Source: CAYRPN01 sp964426135
GTDB lineage: Bacteria > Planctomycetota > Phycisphaerae > Phycisphaerales > Phycisphaeraceae
Direction: 5' to 3'
Length of the DNA: 64,000 nucleotides
NCBI GenBank assembly: GCA_964426135.1
Contig: CAYRPN010000009.1
Location: 1 to 64,000 of the forward strand
The position numbers and the translations under genes are program-made. Positions 27,117 to 37,400 of the stretch are shown one piece after another; position 1 is the stretch's first letter; every line of letters begins with the position of its first letter. Below the pieces are notes generated by a model that was given only the letters and a program-made list of their open reading frames with translations, ran no database searches and was not told the DNA's origin.

Positions 27117-30100
27117 TCACGGGGACGCAGCCTTGCGGAGCGATTGCCGCAGAAAAGCAATCAGGTCGGCCATGCCCTGTTGCGGAATCGCGGCCTCCAG
27201 ACCGTCGGGCATCAAAGACAGATTCTGGCTGCGCAGTGAATCGATCTGGTTTCGCAGCACCACCTTGACCGAGCCGTCCGCCAGCTTCATCGTGACGCTG
27301 CTGGCGGTCTCCGAGGCGATCAGGCCGTAGATCTGCTCGCCATCGGTCAGCGTGCAGGTGTAGGCGTGATAGCCGGGCTGGATGTCGCTGCTGGGATCGA
27401 GAATGTTGGCCAGGAGTTTCTCCGGCGGATGTTCCACGACGGACGCGAGATCGGGGCCGACATTCCTGCCCTCGCTGCCGCGCTGATGGCAGACCATGCA
27501 GGCGGCGCGATAGATCTCCGCGCCCTTGACGGGATCGCCCTTCAGCAGCAGCGCGGGGCGATAGGCGTCGACCACCTTGCCGCGGGCGGCGCTGGTGGCT
27601 GTCGCGAAGACCTTCGCGGCCTCATCCCGCACGCGCTTGGACTCGTGCTTGATCAGGCGGGCGCGCTGGACGGTGTCGATCGACGCGGCCGGCACCTGGC
27701 CCGCGCTCAATCGCCGCACCAGGTCGAGCGCCCAGGCTTCGCGAGCCAGCCACGCGGTGAGCATCGCCTGCCGAGCCGCCGGAGCCGACGAAGGCCAGGC
27801 CTTGGCGAACACCTCGGGCGCTTGCGGCGCAGCGATCGCCCCCAGCGCCCGGATCGCCGCCGCCTGAGCCTCCACCGGATGCTTCGGCTCCAGCCAACCG
27901 GCGAGCATCGCCACCGCCTGATCGCGGACGGCGGGATCGCGAGCGATGATCGCCGTGGCCGCGATGCGTTCTTCGGCGGACAGGGATGCATCTTTCGCGG
28001 TGGACTGCGCCTGTTCGAGCAGCGCGGATGCTTTGTCGATGAGCCGGCTGAGCGCGTCGTCGGTGTTGCCGCGCAGTTTCGCAAGCGAGCTGTTCCGCTG
28101 CGCCAGCGAATCCAGCAGGCGGCCGAACGCTGCCAGTTGCCGCGCGGAGTATCGCGGTCCGGAGACGATGAATACGGGCGCGAGCAGCTGCGCCAGGGCA
28201 TCGCGGTTGCCCTGCCCCAGCGCCACGGACATGAGCGGCGCCACCAGTCCGCTTTCCCAGTAGCCCTCCGCACTCGCCACCACCGACGCCAGCGTGCGAA
28301 GATGCGGCGTGGCGGAACTCATCACCGCGGCGACCAGCATCTCTTCGCCGGCGCCGCTGACAAGCAGCCGCCCCAACGTTTCCCCCGCCAGCGCGTCCGT
28401 GGAGGCGCCCAGCGAGAAAGCAAGCTGCAGGCGCACCTTCGCATCCGGATCTTCCGTCAGACGGCAGGCGGCGGCAAGCACGGCGGGGGTAAAGCGCGTC
28501 TCCGCCAGCCGCAGCGCGTTCTCGCGCACGCCGTCGCTCCTGTCTTCCAGCGCAGCGGCGACGAGCGCCGGCGGCAGTTCGCCCAGACCATCGAGCACGC
28601 ACAAGGCGTGCAGCCTGGCAAGCGGGTTTTCGCTGCGCGTCACCAGTTGCCGCAGCGGCTCCACCGCGGCCTTGTCGCCGCGCCAGAGCAGAACCTGATG
28701 CGCCTTGTCGCGCTGCCAGCCGTTGGAAACATCGAGAGCCGCGACCAGTTGCGCGACATCCATCTTGTCCAGCCGCAGCGGTCGAAACGCCGGCATCCCG
28801 TCCCGGCTGATGCGATAGAGGCGCCCGCGATCATCGCCGTGGCGATAGTGCGGCAACAGCTCAGCCTTGCCCTCCTTGGGCAGCCAGTCCGGGTGCTCGA
28901 TCATGTAGCGATACATGTCCGCCACCCAGAGAGCGCCGTCAGGCCCTTCGCGCACCATCACGGGCCGGCACCAGCGATCCTCGCTGGCGAAGAAATCGAA
29001 CTTGCTCTCATGGTCCACCCTGGCGGCGGTGAAGGTCACGCCGTGGTCCTTCAGCCGGGCGTGCTGAACGAGGTTGTGAAACGGCTCACAGACGAAGGCG
29101 TGGATTTCCTCCGCGGGAAAAAGCAGCCGATCGCGATAGATCATCGCGCTGCACGCCGAGGTGAAATGCCCCGCCTCGCCGAAGCTGTGGAACCGCTTCT
29201 CCGGCGTGCTTGCGGGAAACACCGGCGGATTCGGCGGCGTGAGCAGTTGCACCAGCGTGCGGGCCGTGCCGTAATGCGGATTTTGCCGCAGGTAGTGATC
29301 CGGCAGGACGTAATGCCACAGCGGGTTGGAATTCTGGTTGCCGAACCACCGGCCCCAGTTGTCGCGATTGCCGCCAAACTGCGTCGGCCCGCTTTGCGGC
29401 TCCAGTTCCCCCGTGTCGGGGCGGAAGCGAAAGTCGCGGCTGCCCACGTGAACTTCCTGCCCGCTGACGGTGGATTTCAAACGCAGGCTTGAGCCGTAGC
29501 CCAGGTAATGTCCGCCGATGGCGACATGCACCCAGTTGTCCAGGCCCCAGCGCAAGCCATTGGCGCGAAGTTGCTGATTGCCTTCCTGCAGGCCACTGAC
29601 CAGTACGCGCTGCTCGTCGGCCCTTCCGTCGCCGTCCGAATCTCGCAGCAGCAGAATATTCGGCGCGGCCGTGACGATGGCGCCATCGCGCCAGGTGAGG
29701 ATGCCGGTGGGAAAGTTCAGCCCCTGCGCAAACAGCGTGGACTTGTCGTAGCGACCATCGGCATCACTGTCTTCCAGGATGCGCACGCGCCCGCCGGGCT
29801 TGCCCTTGCCGTCCATGCCCATCGGATAGTCCGCCATTTCCACGACCCACAACCGGCCGCGATCATCCCAGTCGAACGCCACGGGATCCAGCAGCAGCGG
29901 TTCGGCGGCGGCGAGCTCGACGCGGAAGCCGACGGGCACGTGGATTTTCCTGAGTGATTCCTCGGGCGACAGGGGCAGGCTCGCCGGCGCCGGCGCGGCT
30001 GTCGGCGTCGCCGCCGACTCGGGCTTGCCAACCGGCTGGCCCGAGGCGGTGTGAAGCTTCTTTGCTTCCTCCGCGCTAAGGGCGCGATCGAACAAGGCGA

Positions 30101-32879
30101 AGTGCGCCAACTGCCCACGCAGCGGCGCGAAGTTGTCGCTGCGAGCGCCGAGAAAGAAGCTCGCAACGCCCGGCGATGTGACCTCCATGTCGCCGTCGAT
30201 CAGCGCCTTTTCCAGTCCATCCAAATAGACGCGCACGCGTTTGCCGTCGCGGATGTAGACCACATGGTTCCACGTGCCCGGCGGGATCACGGTGGAGCCG
30301 ACGAGCACCTGATCCTGGGCGTTGCCGTTGAAGACGATCAGCCTGCCGGTGAAGTCCGCGCGGTAGGTGCCGCCGATGCCCAGGTGATCGCCGGGCGCCA
30401 TCTTGTCGCCGTCGGGGCCGCGCGAGAAGAGATAAGCCGTCACCGGCGCGGCATCGTTGGGCGTTTCATTGCGGAACCAGAGCGAAACGCTGAAGGCATC
30501 GGCGAGTTTGTCGGCCTTGCCTTGCAGCCGGCCGGCGTTGAAGGTGCCAAAGGCGTCGGCCGCGTGCTTCACGTCGCCTTGAGCTTTCAGATCCTGGTGC
30601 GGCGCATCCAGCGGCGCATGCACGACCGGCTTCAGGTCCGTGATCGCCTTGCCGTAATCGGCGGGCAGCTTCAGAGGACCGGCTCGCACGGCACTCTCGC
30701 GCTGCTGGCGGTCCCGCTCAACGGCTTCGGCGGCGCGCTGTTCGACAAGCCCCGACGCCTTCCAGAATGCGCCAATCTCGGCGCCGGTCAGCGCCCGGCT
30801 GAACACCGCGATCTCATCGAGTTTGCCCTGCACGCCCGGTCCGAATCGCAGTTGCTTGCCCGGCCCTTGCGCCGGCAACACCAGCGTGATGTCAGGCTTC
30901 TCACCGCCATCCACATGCAGATGCACCTGATTGCCGTCGCGCACGAGCACAGCCATGTGCCAGTCATCTGCCGCCAGCATTTGCGAAGTGGACGCATCCT
31001 TGATCGCCAGCTTGACGCGATGATCCTTCCCCTGCCTGCACGCGAGCGCCTCGCCGCCGGGGCCGGTGACGAGATTGCCGCTGCGTTCGCTGGCGCCGCT
31101 GGGTTCGCCGAGCCAGAACCAGAGCAGGACGGAGTATTTGTCGCCAAGCCCATCGAGCTCCGCGTGCAGATCGCCGCCCGCCAGATGCACCGCGCGATTG
31201 AGTTGCGCCGGGCCGCTGAATTGCGAAGGCGCAAGCTTCTCGCCCGTGCCGGCGCCCGTGCCGGTGGCGACGCCGGGCAGGTACCACGCGAAGCCGTCGC
31301 TGAGCTGCGCGGCCGGCGCGCCGGCGACGGCGTTGGCTGCCGTGCGGCCGGCCAGGTCATTGAGCCGCCAGTAGGCCGCGGGCTTGGCGTTGAGGATCGC
31401 CTGGGCATACGGCCCGTGCTCATCCGTCAGGTCGCGTCGCTTGCGGCCGGCGACTTCCTCCAGCGCCTGCAGCAGCGTTTCGACGATCTTCGGCTCCGCC
31501 TGCACCTCAAGGCCCGCCGTGCGCGCCGGCCAAGTCGTGTAACCGCCCAGCACGTGCTGCTCCGGCGGCGGGATGTAGCCCTCGGCCCCGTTGGCCAGTT
31601 CGATATTGAAATGCGAACCCAGCGGCGACTGCGCACGCAGCTTCAGGCCCGTGAGCGCGTAAACCTCGTTCGGCAGCGCGGCGATGCTCAGATCGCCGAT
31701 GCGGATCGCCTGCAGAACGAGCGACGTCCGCTGCTTCTCATGCAGGTAGATCGCCTCGTGAGCATAAATATCCGGCAACTGCGTCGGCAGCTTGCTGCCC
31801 AGCGCCTCGACGCGCTTCTTCGCCCAGGCGAGCCGCTGCTCATCGGGCACGCGGTAGCCCAACGGCAGCGTCTTCTGCACCATGCCCAGGGTCGCGCGAT
31901 CGTGCCAGGCGATCCGTTCGTAGGCCGTCAGCGCGCTTCGGGCGACGGACTCGCCGTAGCTGTCGAGCGTGATCGCCTTGCTCTTGGCGCCGTAGTCCAT
32001 CCACATCAGGTCGCCGCTGGTGCCCTGCGTCATCGCGGCGACGAACGGCCCCTCGCTCGATGGCTGGCCCAGCAGCTTCGCCACATGCCGGCTGAACACG
32101 CCGAAGTAGTCCGCCGACAGCAGCGGGGAACCGAAGTAATGCTGCGAGTAGTTGGCGAAGAACGCCATCGGCTTGCCGTCGAGCGTCCGCGCCGCCAGCA
32201 CGCTGAGCGTCGGGTCCACCGGTCCCGAAGGCCCGATCACCGCAGCGCTCAAATAGCCCGGGTGCATATTGGCGCGCATCGTCGCGCTGCCGAAGGGATC
32301 CGTGCCGACGCTGTCGGCGCGGCGAATCCACCGGCGGTTGTGCGTGTGGGCCCAGTCGTCGACCGACGCCCAGCCGATGCGAGCCGGCTGCAGATTCTTC
32401 GCCGCCGCGATGATCGACTCGGCGATCTTCCCGGGCAGCCACGCGACGTAATCCGGATCGGCCCGGCTGCCCAGGCAACCCATCGCCGAGACGCCGCTGT
32501 GCGTGTGCGTCGCACAGATCATCATCCGCTCAGCGCCGATGCCCGTCTCCTTCGCTGCGATCGCCTTGGCCCGATCGATCAAATCCTGCGGCATCATGCA
32601 GGTGTCGACCACGCAGAGCACGATCGTCGTCGCCCCGTCATCGAACACCACGCTGCGGGCGTAAAGGCGATCCACCGCCTGATTCGCCGATCGCTCCGTG
32701 AACATGGCGTTCACGCGGACGGGGAACTTCACCGGCGTGACGTCCGACACCGCCGCGCCGGCCCGGAACCCACCCGTGCCCTGACGCGGAGCAGACGCAT
32801 CCTGCGCCGCGACGGACGCCATCAAGCAATACGCGGCCAGCGCACCCAACATCGCCGCAGCGGGCTTCAAACGGAACAT
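27117..32879 (-). CDS. Secreted multidomain fusion: ceramidase-like, 2x LamG, PVC dehydrogenase propeller, HEAT, cytochrome c
   Basis: 1,920 residues in one frame; AGGGAGGT precedes the ATG at 32879 (the frame is open to 32939). Signal peptide about 1-25. Residues about 38-480 are neutral/alkaline-ceramidase-like (AAVSDVTPV, CATHTHSGVSA, FFANYSQHYFG, LPNEVYALTG), but the usual GDxSPN serine motif reads GDLMW. Two LamG/concanavalin-like domains follow at about 495-705 and 750-945 (CLDEIAVFSRALTGAEI- and QLAHFALFDRALSAEE-type ends). Residues about 970-1390 are the PVC-type membrane-bound dehydrogenase propeller (GFRVELAAAEPLLLDPVAFDW; DGALWVADMYRYMIEHPDWLP), about 1400-1760 HEAT repeats, and the C-terminus a cytochrome c domain with CMVCH at about 1794-1798. 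It is probably periplasmic or surface-located and may couple ligand binding or hydrolysis to oxidation. Substrate unknown. Confidence 0.85.
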   Translation of the reverse strand: MFRLKPAAAMLGALAAYCLMASVAAQDASAPRQGTGGFRAGAAVSDVTPVKFPVRVNAMFTERSANQAVDRLYARSVVFDDGATTIVLCVVDTCMMPQDLIDRAKAIAAKETGIGAERMMICATHTHSGVSAMGCLGSRADPDYVAWLPGKIAESIIAAAKNLQPARIGWASVDDWAHTHNRRWIRRADSVGTDPFGSATMRANMHPGYLSAAVIGPSGPVDPTLSVLAARTLDGKPMAFFANYSQHYFGSPLLSADYFGVFSRHVAKLLGQPSSEGPFVAAMTQGTSGDLMWMDYGAKSKAITLDSYGESVARSALTAYERIAWHDRATLGMVQKTLPLGYRVPDEQRLAWAKKRVEALGSKLPTQLPDIYAHEAIYLHEKQRTSLVLQAIRIGDLSIAALPNEVYALTGLKLRAQSPLGSHFNIELANGAEGYIPPPEQHVLGGYTTWPARTAGLEVQAEPKIVETLLQALEEVAGRKRRDLTDEHGPYAQAILNAKPAAYWRLNDLAGRTAANAVAGAPAAQLSDGFAWYLPGVATGTGAGTGEKLAPSQFSGPAQLNRAVHLAGGDLHAELDGLGDKYSVLLWFWLGEPSGASERSGNLVTGPGGEALACRQGKDHRVKLAIKDASTSQMLAADDWHMAVLVRDGNQVHLHVDGGEKPDITLVLPAQGPGKQLRFGPGVQGKLDEIAVFSRALTGAEIGAFWKASGLVEQRAAEAVERDRQQRESAVRAGPLKLPADYGKAITDLKPVVHAPLDAPHQDLKAQGDVKHAADAFGTFNAGRLQGKADKLADAFSVSLWFRNETPNDAAPVTAYLFSRGPDGDKMAPGDHLGIGGTYRADFTGRLIVFNGNAQDQVLVGSTVIPPGTWNHVVYIRDGKRVRVYLDGLEKALIDGDMEVTSPGVASFFLGARSDNFAPLRGQLAHFALFDRALSAEEAKKLHTASGQPVGKPESAATPTAAPAPASLPLSPEESLRKIHVPVGFRVELAAAEPLLLDPVAFDWDDRGRLWVVEMADYPMGMDGKGKPGGRVRILEDSDADGRYDKSTLFAQGLNFPTGILTWRDGAIVTAAPNILLLRDSDGDGRADEQRVLVSGLQEGNQQLRANGLRWGLDNWVHVAIGGHYLGYGSSLRLKSTVSGQEVHVGSRDFRFRPDTGELEPQSGPTQFGGNRDNWGRWFGNQNSNPLWHYVLPDHYLRQNPHYGTARTLVQLLTPPNPPVFPASTPEKRFHSFGEAGHFTSACSAMIYRDRLLFPAEEIHAFVCEPFHNLVQHARLKDHGVTFTAARVDHESKFDFFASEDRWCRPVMVREGPDGALWVADMYRYMIEHPDWLPKEGKAELLPHYRHGDDRGRLYRISRDGMPAFRPLRLDKMDVAQLVAALDVSNGWQRDKAHQVLLWRGDKAAVEPLRQLVTRSENPLARLHALCVLDGLGELPPALVAAALEDRSDGVRENALRLAETRFTPAVLAAACRLTEDPDAKVRLQLAFSLGASTDALAGETLGRLLVSGAGEEMLVAAVMSSATPHLRTLASVVASAEGYWESGLVAPLMSVALGQGNRDALAQLLAPVFIVSGPRYSARQLAAFGRLLDSLAQRNSSLAKLRGNTDDALSRLIDKASALLEQAQSTAKDASLSAEERIAATAIIARDPAVRDQAVAMLAGWLEPKHPVEAQAAAIRALGAIAAPQAPEVFAKAWPSSAPAARQAMLTAWLAREAWALDLVRRLSAGQVPAASIDTVQRARLIKHESKRVRDEAAKVFATATSAARGKVVDAYRPALLLKGDPVKGAEIYRAACMVCHQRGSEGRNVGPDLASVVEHPPEKLLANILDPSSDIQPGYHAYTCTLTDGEQIYGLIASETASSVTMKLADGSVKVVLRNQIDSLRSQNLSLMPDGLEAAIPQQGMADLIAFLRQSLRKAASP

Positions 32880-33323
32880 GACGACCTCCCTGTTTCTCAC
32901 AGCCCCCTGCCGGACCGAATCGCGATGCATCATGTTCACATCCTAACCGGCCCCCCTCGATTCTCGCTGCCGCGGCCCGCCGCCAGCGAAGGTTCAGAAC
33001 TCCGCGCGCTGCCCGTGTCCTTCAGCCGATCCGCCCACGAAGCTCGGCCCCCAGTGCCGCAGCTGGCCGCCCCTGGGCGGGCAACCGCACCCGCCGCCCC
33101 CATCCACAGCCACCCCAAGTGGCCGGCCACACACCCCCGGGGGTCCAAAACCAAAGCTAACTCAAAAAATCACAATCACTTATGTTTTTCCTGCCACAAA
33201 GGTAGGACACTTTCCGGCCATCTCTGAATGGGTTCCGCCCGTCAAGCAGGTTTCGATTCGACCAGCGGGGAGTTCCAATCATCTCTTCGGGCTCGTTGCA
33301 TCCGCAAGGCGAATGCTTGTCCC
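32880..33323. other. Gene-free gap upstream of the giant fusion gene
   Basis: It holds the leader of the leftward giant gene and, at about 33150-33190, an AT-richer stretch (CTCAAAAAATCACAATCACT region) that could contain its promoter. A short GC palindrome (ACACCCCCGGGGGTCC) is at about 33133-33148. I see no gene. Confidence 0.5.
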
Positions 33324-33716
33324 CTACAGCTTCTTCGACAGCAGATCGTATACCCACACAAGACAGCCGCCGGCCTCCAGCGCCACCTGCAACGGAGTAC
33401 CGTCACGGGTCAGGCGGTCGATGAGCCGGGGCAACGACGCCGCATCCGCGGGAATCTTTTCGTTGGCCGTCTCGTCGCCCGCCGCATCGAGCAGGCTGTA
33501 GCGGATCATCTTCTTGTGCAGATCCAGACCCAACGTCAAGCCCTTGAACCGAACCCGCTTCGCTGTAGCTTCTTCATCTGGTTTCCTTTCTGATCTCGTC
33601 TCGGGATTCCATGTGCCTGGGACAACCGAACACTCGGCTAAGTACAGCCTTTCATTGAAAAGGGTGCAATCTCCGGGTGGCTGGGGCTGAGGCTCGGCGA
33701 AGCCCCGGCCGAACAA
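33324..33716 (-). pseudogene. Truncated IS110-family transposase
   Basis: The frame from about 33555 reads LTLGLDLHKKMIRYSLLDA and later LQVALEAGGCLVWVYDLL, the start of the DEDD RuvC-like domain of IS110 transposases (first Asp in GLDLHKK, second acidic residue in ALEA). It stops after about 75 homologous residues (130 codons of open frame), whereas intact enzymes are about 300-400 residues with a C-terminal transposase_20 domain. No partner fragment was found nearby, and no IS ends are visible. It is a dead remnant. Confidence 0.8.
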
Positions 33717-33821
33717 GGTGCAGGGTCATCTGGGCCGGGGCTTACGCGGACTCCAGCCCCAGCCTCCCAATTCCCCGATTCCCCAATTCGATCCCTCTAT
33801 TGTGAAACGTTGTACTAAGGA

Positions 33822-34015
33822 TCGTGACCGAGATAACTTCCCGATCCTCGTCCAACTGACCGGGTTAGGTTTTCTAAAGAAATGAGGAAACGAGGAAAGC
33901 AGGAACAGACGAAATTCAGGCGATTGACGAACTCTGAGTCTGTTCCTCATTTCCTCTTTTCCTGCTCTCCTAATGACAATTCCGGCGTCTGACTTCGGGA
34001 AGTTATTTCGATCCC
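33822..34015. repeat. R2-type element with outer arms only
   Basis: Outer arms GACCGAGATAACTTCCCGAT (from about 33826) and TTCGGGAAGTTATTTCGATC (to about 34013) enclose a mirrored low-complexity pair (AATGAGGAAACGAGGAAAGC and TTCCTCATTTCCTCTTTTCC). No inner TTTAGCCGGCGGG arms. Confidence 0.6.
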
Positions 34016-34214
34016 ATTCCCAAGCCCGTACATCGCACACGGAAAGGAACCCATTCACAACATCACTTTGGGCGGCTTCCCAGCCGCGCGCGTTCTTGCG
34101 CCGTCAAGAGCCCAGTCGTGTCAAAGAACAACGCGGCCTCAAGAGACAGGCCGCGGGCAACACTACCTTACATTGACCAATCGACGCGGGAAGTTACGCG
34201 CTGACCGTCCTTGA

Positions 34215-34436
34215 GGAATGGGGCCGAAACACCTTCGCGGGTCGTACTCCCCATTTAGCCGGCGGGCTTGCCCGCCGAGGTCATCCAGTCGCGGCGCCAC
34301 GTCGTTTCGCTCATTCGCATCGGGCCGCCGGCGCGGTGAAACCGAAACGGCGCGGAGTCCGGGGGGCCGCGGCGGGCAAGCCCGCCGGCTAAATGGGGGA
34401 CCGCCAATTCAGGAAGTTGTTTTCGCTCCGATTCCT
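34215..34436. repeat. Inverted-repeat element R2, copy 3
   Basis: Outer arms near GGGGCCGAAACACCTTCGCG and AGGAAGTTGTTTTCGCTCC, inner arms CCCATTTAGCCGGCGGGCTT (from 34251) and AGCCCGCCGGCTAAATGGGG (to 34398). The interior (AGTCGCGGCGCCACGTCGTT) resembles that of copy 4 at 52632. It sits directly after the giant gene's stop. The 33717-34455 gap shows no gene. Confidence 0.8.
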
Positions 34437-34455
34437 GAATGCCGAGGCAACCCGT

Positions 34456-37400
34456 TCACTCGATCGCCGGCGGCAGGGTTTGGTTCAGCCTGCGGCGCAT
34501 GATCGCGTAGTCCAGGGCGTCGATTCGGCCGTCGCCGTTGAAGTCGAACGCGGCGTCGTACCGGCTGCTGCCGATGGTGGAGAGATAGCGGGCGTTGAAG
34601 AGAGCCATATCGGTCGTCCTCTCCACGAGGCCGTCGCCGTTGAAGTCGCCCTGGAGGCGGTGGAAGTTGAAGCGATGGATGCCGTCGGCGGTGCCGTCGC
34701 CATCCACGAGCGCGCTGCCGCCGTCAATCGCGGCGATCAGGCTCGTGTCCAGCCGCAACTGGTGCACGCCGTCCTGCAGCAACGTCACGCTGCCGCCGCC
34801 GAAGCCGTCCGTGGTCAGGTCGATGCGGAGGGACCGGTTCGCGGCACTGAACTGGAAGCGATTGGCGGTCAGCACGACGTCCTGGCCGGTGGAGGTGTTG
34901 CGCAGCTTGATGGCGTCAACGATCTGGCCGCTGTCGATCAGCGCCTGGATATTCGCGTCGGCGGTGAACTGGATTTCGAGCCGGTCGATATTCGACCGCT
35001 GGGCGGCCCCGTCGTTCACCACGATGTTCTGCACCGCCAGCACCACGTTCGAATCGTCATTCACAATCACCGCCTGGCCCGAGCCGTCCGCCACCGTGGC
35101 ATTGCCCGTGCTCTGCACGTTGAGGCGGAAGGTCTCGTCAGGTTCGAACGCCGTGTCGCCGTTCACGAGCACGCTCACCGTCTGCGTGAGCAGGCCGGTG
35201 GGGTTGAAGGTGAGCGTGGTGCTCACCGGCTGGTAATCGTTGTTGGCAACGGTCGCGCTGCCGTCCTGCGTGGCGACCTGCACGGTGACGACCTCGTCCG
35301 ACGCGTTGCTGAGCGTGACGTTGAACACCGCCGGCGTCGCGCCGCTGTTGCCCTCGGTGATGTTGCCCGCGTCGGTGATGGTGACGGTGGGCCTGCTGTC
35401 GTCGTTGACGATCGTGCCAACGCCTTCGCTGTCGGTGATGCCGGAGGAATTGGTCGCGCCGGTCAGGACCATGCGGAAGGTCTGATCCGATTCGAACTTG
35501 GTGTCGCCGCGCACGAACGCAACCGCCGCCAGTTCCGTCTGGCCCGGATTGAAGACGATGGGCAGGTTGCTCACGGGGGTGTAATCGTTGTCCGCGCTGG
35601 TCGCGCTGCCGTCGGCGGTCGATGCGTTCACGGAGACGATCTCGTCGCTCGGATTGCTCAGGCGAATCGTGAAGAGCGCCGGCGTCGTGCCAAGGTTGCC
35701 TTCGGTCACGTTGCCCGCATCCTCGATCGTGATGGTGGGCCGCTGATCGTCGTTGCGGATCGTGCCCTTGCCCTGTGGATCGGCGAATGTGGCGCCGACG
35801 GGATTGGACAGGTTCACGAAGAAATCCTGGTCCTGCTCGAACTTGGTGTCGGTAAAGACGGTCACCGAGACGGTTGCGAACTGACTGCCGGGCGTGAACG
35901 TGATCGTGCCGGACTTGGCGAGATAATCGCCATCGGCCGTCGTGGCCGAACCATCGACCGTGGCGAAATCGACCGTGATGGTTTGGGTCGCCGGCTGGCT
36001 CAGTTCGACAAGGAAATTGAAATTGCGCGACGGTACGAGCAACGAAAGTTCATCCAAGGTCACATCGCTGATGCTGATCGTCGGAACGTCGTCATCGATG
36101 ATCGTGCCGACGCCGAAGCCGAGGCCGGACACAGTGGCGTTGATCATCGGAAGCGTGGCGGCGAGGGCGAAGGTTTCGTTGCCTTCCACGACATCGTCGC
36201 CGCGGACGGTGTAGACGACATTCTTCGTTGTGGGCCCGCCAGGCACAAAGGCGATGGTGATCGGCCCGCCGTCGTAATCGCGGTTGGCGCCGGAGCCGGT
36301 CGCGGTCTGGTCGAGCGTGTCGAGCGTGATCGTGGCGGCCAGATCGGTCTCGCCGGAGATGGAGACGGGGAACGACAGGCCCGTGATCTCGCCTGCGTCG
36401 CCTTCGAGCACGCTGGCGTTGCCGATGGTGATCACCGGCGCCGCGTCGTCATTGATAATCGTGCCGATGGCCACGTCCGTGGGAAGCACCGCCTGGCCGA
36501 AGACGAGGAACGGCTCGACCGTGACCGTCTCACTAAGTTCGAATCGATTGTCGCCGATCGTGCGCACCCGCACCGTGCCGGTCGTGGCGCCTGCCGGAAT
36601 GGTCGCGCCTACCGCGTCGGTGTAGTCGCTCTCGCTGACCGCCGACCCGCCCAGGATGACGCCGATCCCGATCGCCTCATGGCTCGGATGCGACAGCGTC
36701 ACGTTGAAGACCAGATCATTGCTTTCGCCGTTGTTGCCCTCAAGCACCGACGCGTTGGAAATCGTGACGGTCGGCGGAGCGTCGTCGTTGATGATCGTGC
36801 CCACGGCTGAACCGTCGGCGATCGTCGCGTTGGTCGCGCTGGTGATCGTCGCCAGCACGGTCTCGTCGAGTTCGAAGATGTTGTCGTCGATGACTCGAAC
36901 GGGGAAGAGTACGCTCGTGGAGCCGCCGGGAACGAACACGAAGCTCGACCCGAAATCGTCCGTCCAGTCGCTGCCTTCGGTGGCTGTGCCATTGCTGTAG
37001 GCGACCGACACCGTGACAGGAACCTTGATCGCCTTCGAAAGGGTGACGGGGAATCCGAGCGCGAAGGACGTGGTGCCGAAATTCTCAGGCCGCGACACGT
37101 CGCCGATCGAAACCGTCGGCTGTGCGTCGTCGTTGATGATCGTGCCGACGCCCGTGCCGTCGGCCACCGTCGCGCCGCTGCCGGCGACACCGGTGATCTG
37201 CACCTCAAGCGTCTCGTCGAACTCGAAGAAATCATCGCCGACCAACTGCACCGACACCTGCTGCGTCGTCGGCCCGCCGGGCGTGAAGATCAGGAACGTA
37301 TTCAGCGGCAGGTAGTCATCATCCGCCGTGGTCGCCGTGCCGTTGAAGCTGCTCAGGTTCACCGTCATCAGCTCCGTGGGCGGCGCGGAGAGCGACACGT

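Noticed and set aside
27300..29492. Plus-strand frame at 27366-29492
   Set aside because: Shadow of the HEAT and dehydrogenase part of the fusion gene; Arg/His/Gly-rich with no domain.
33726..34058. Minus-strand 110-codon frame near the IS110 remnant
   Set aside because: It runs through low-complexity arrays and repeat arms and has no homology to the missing part of the transposase.
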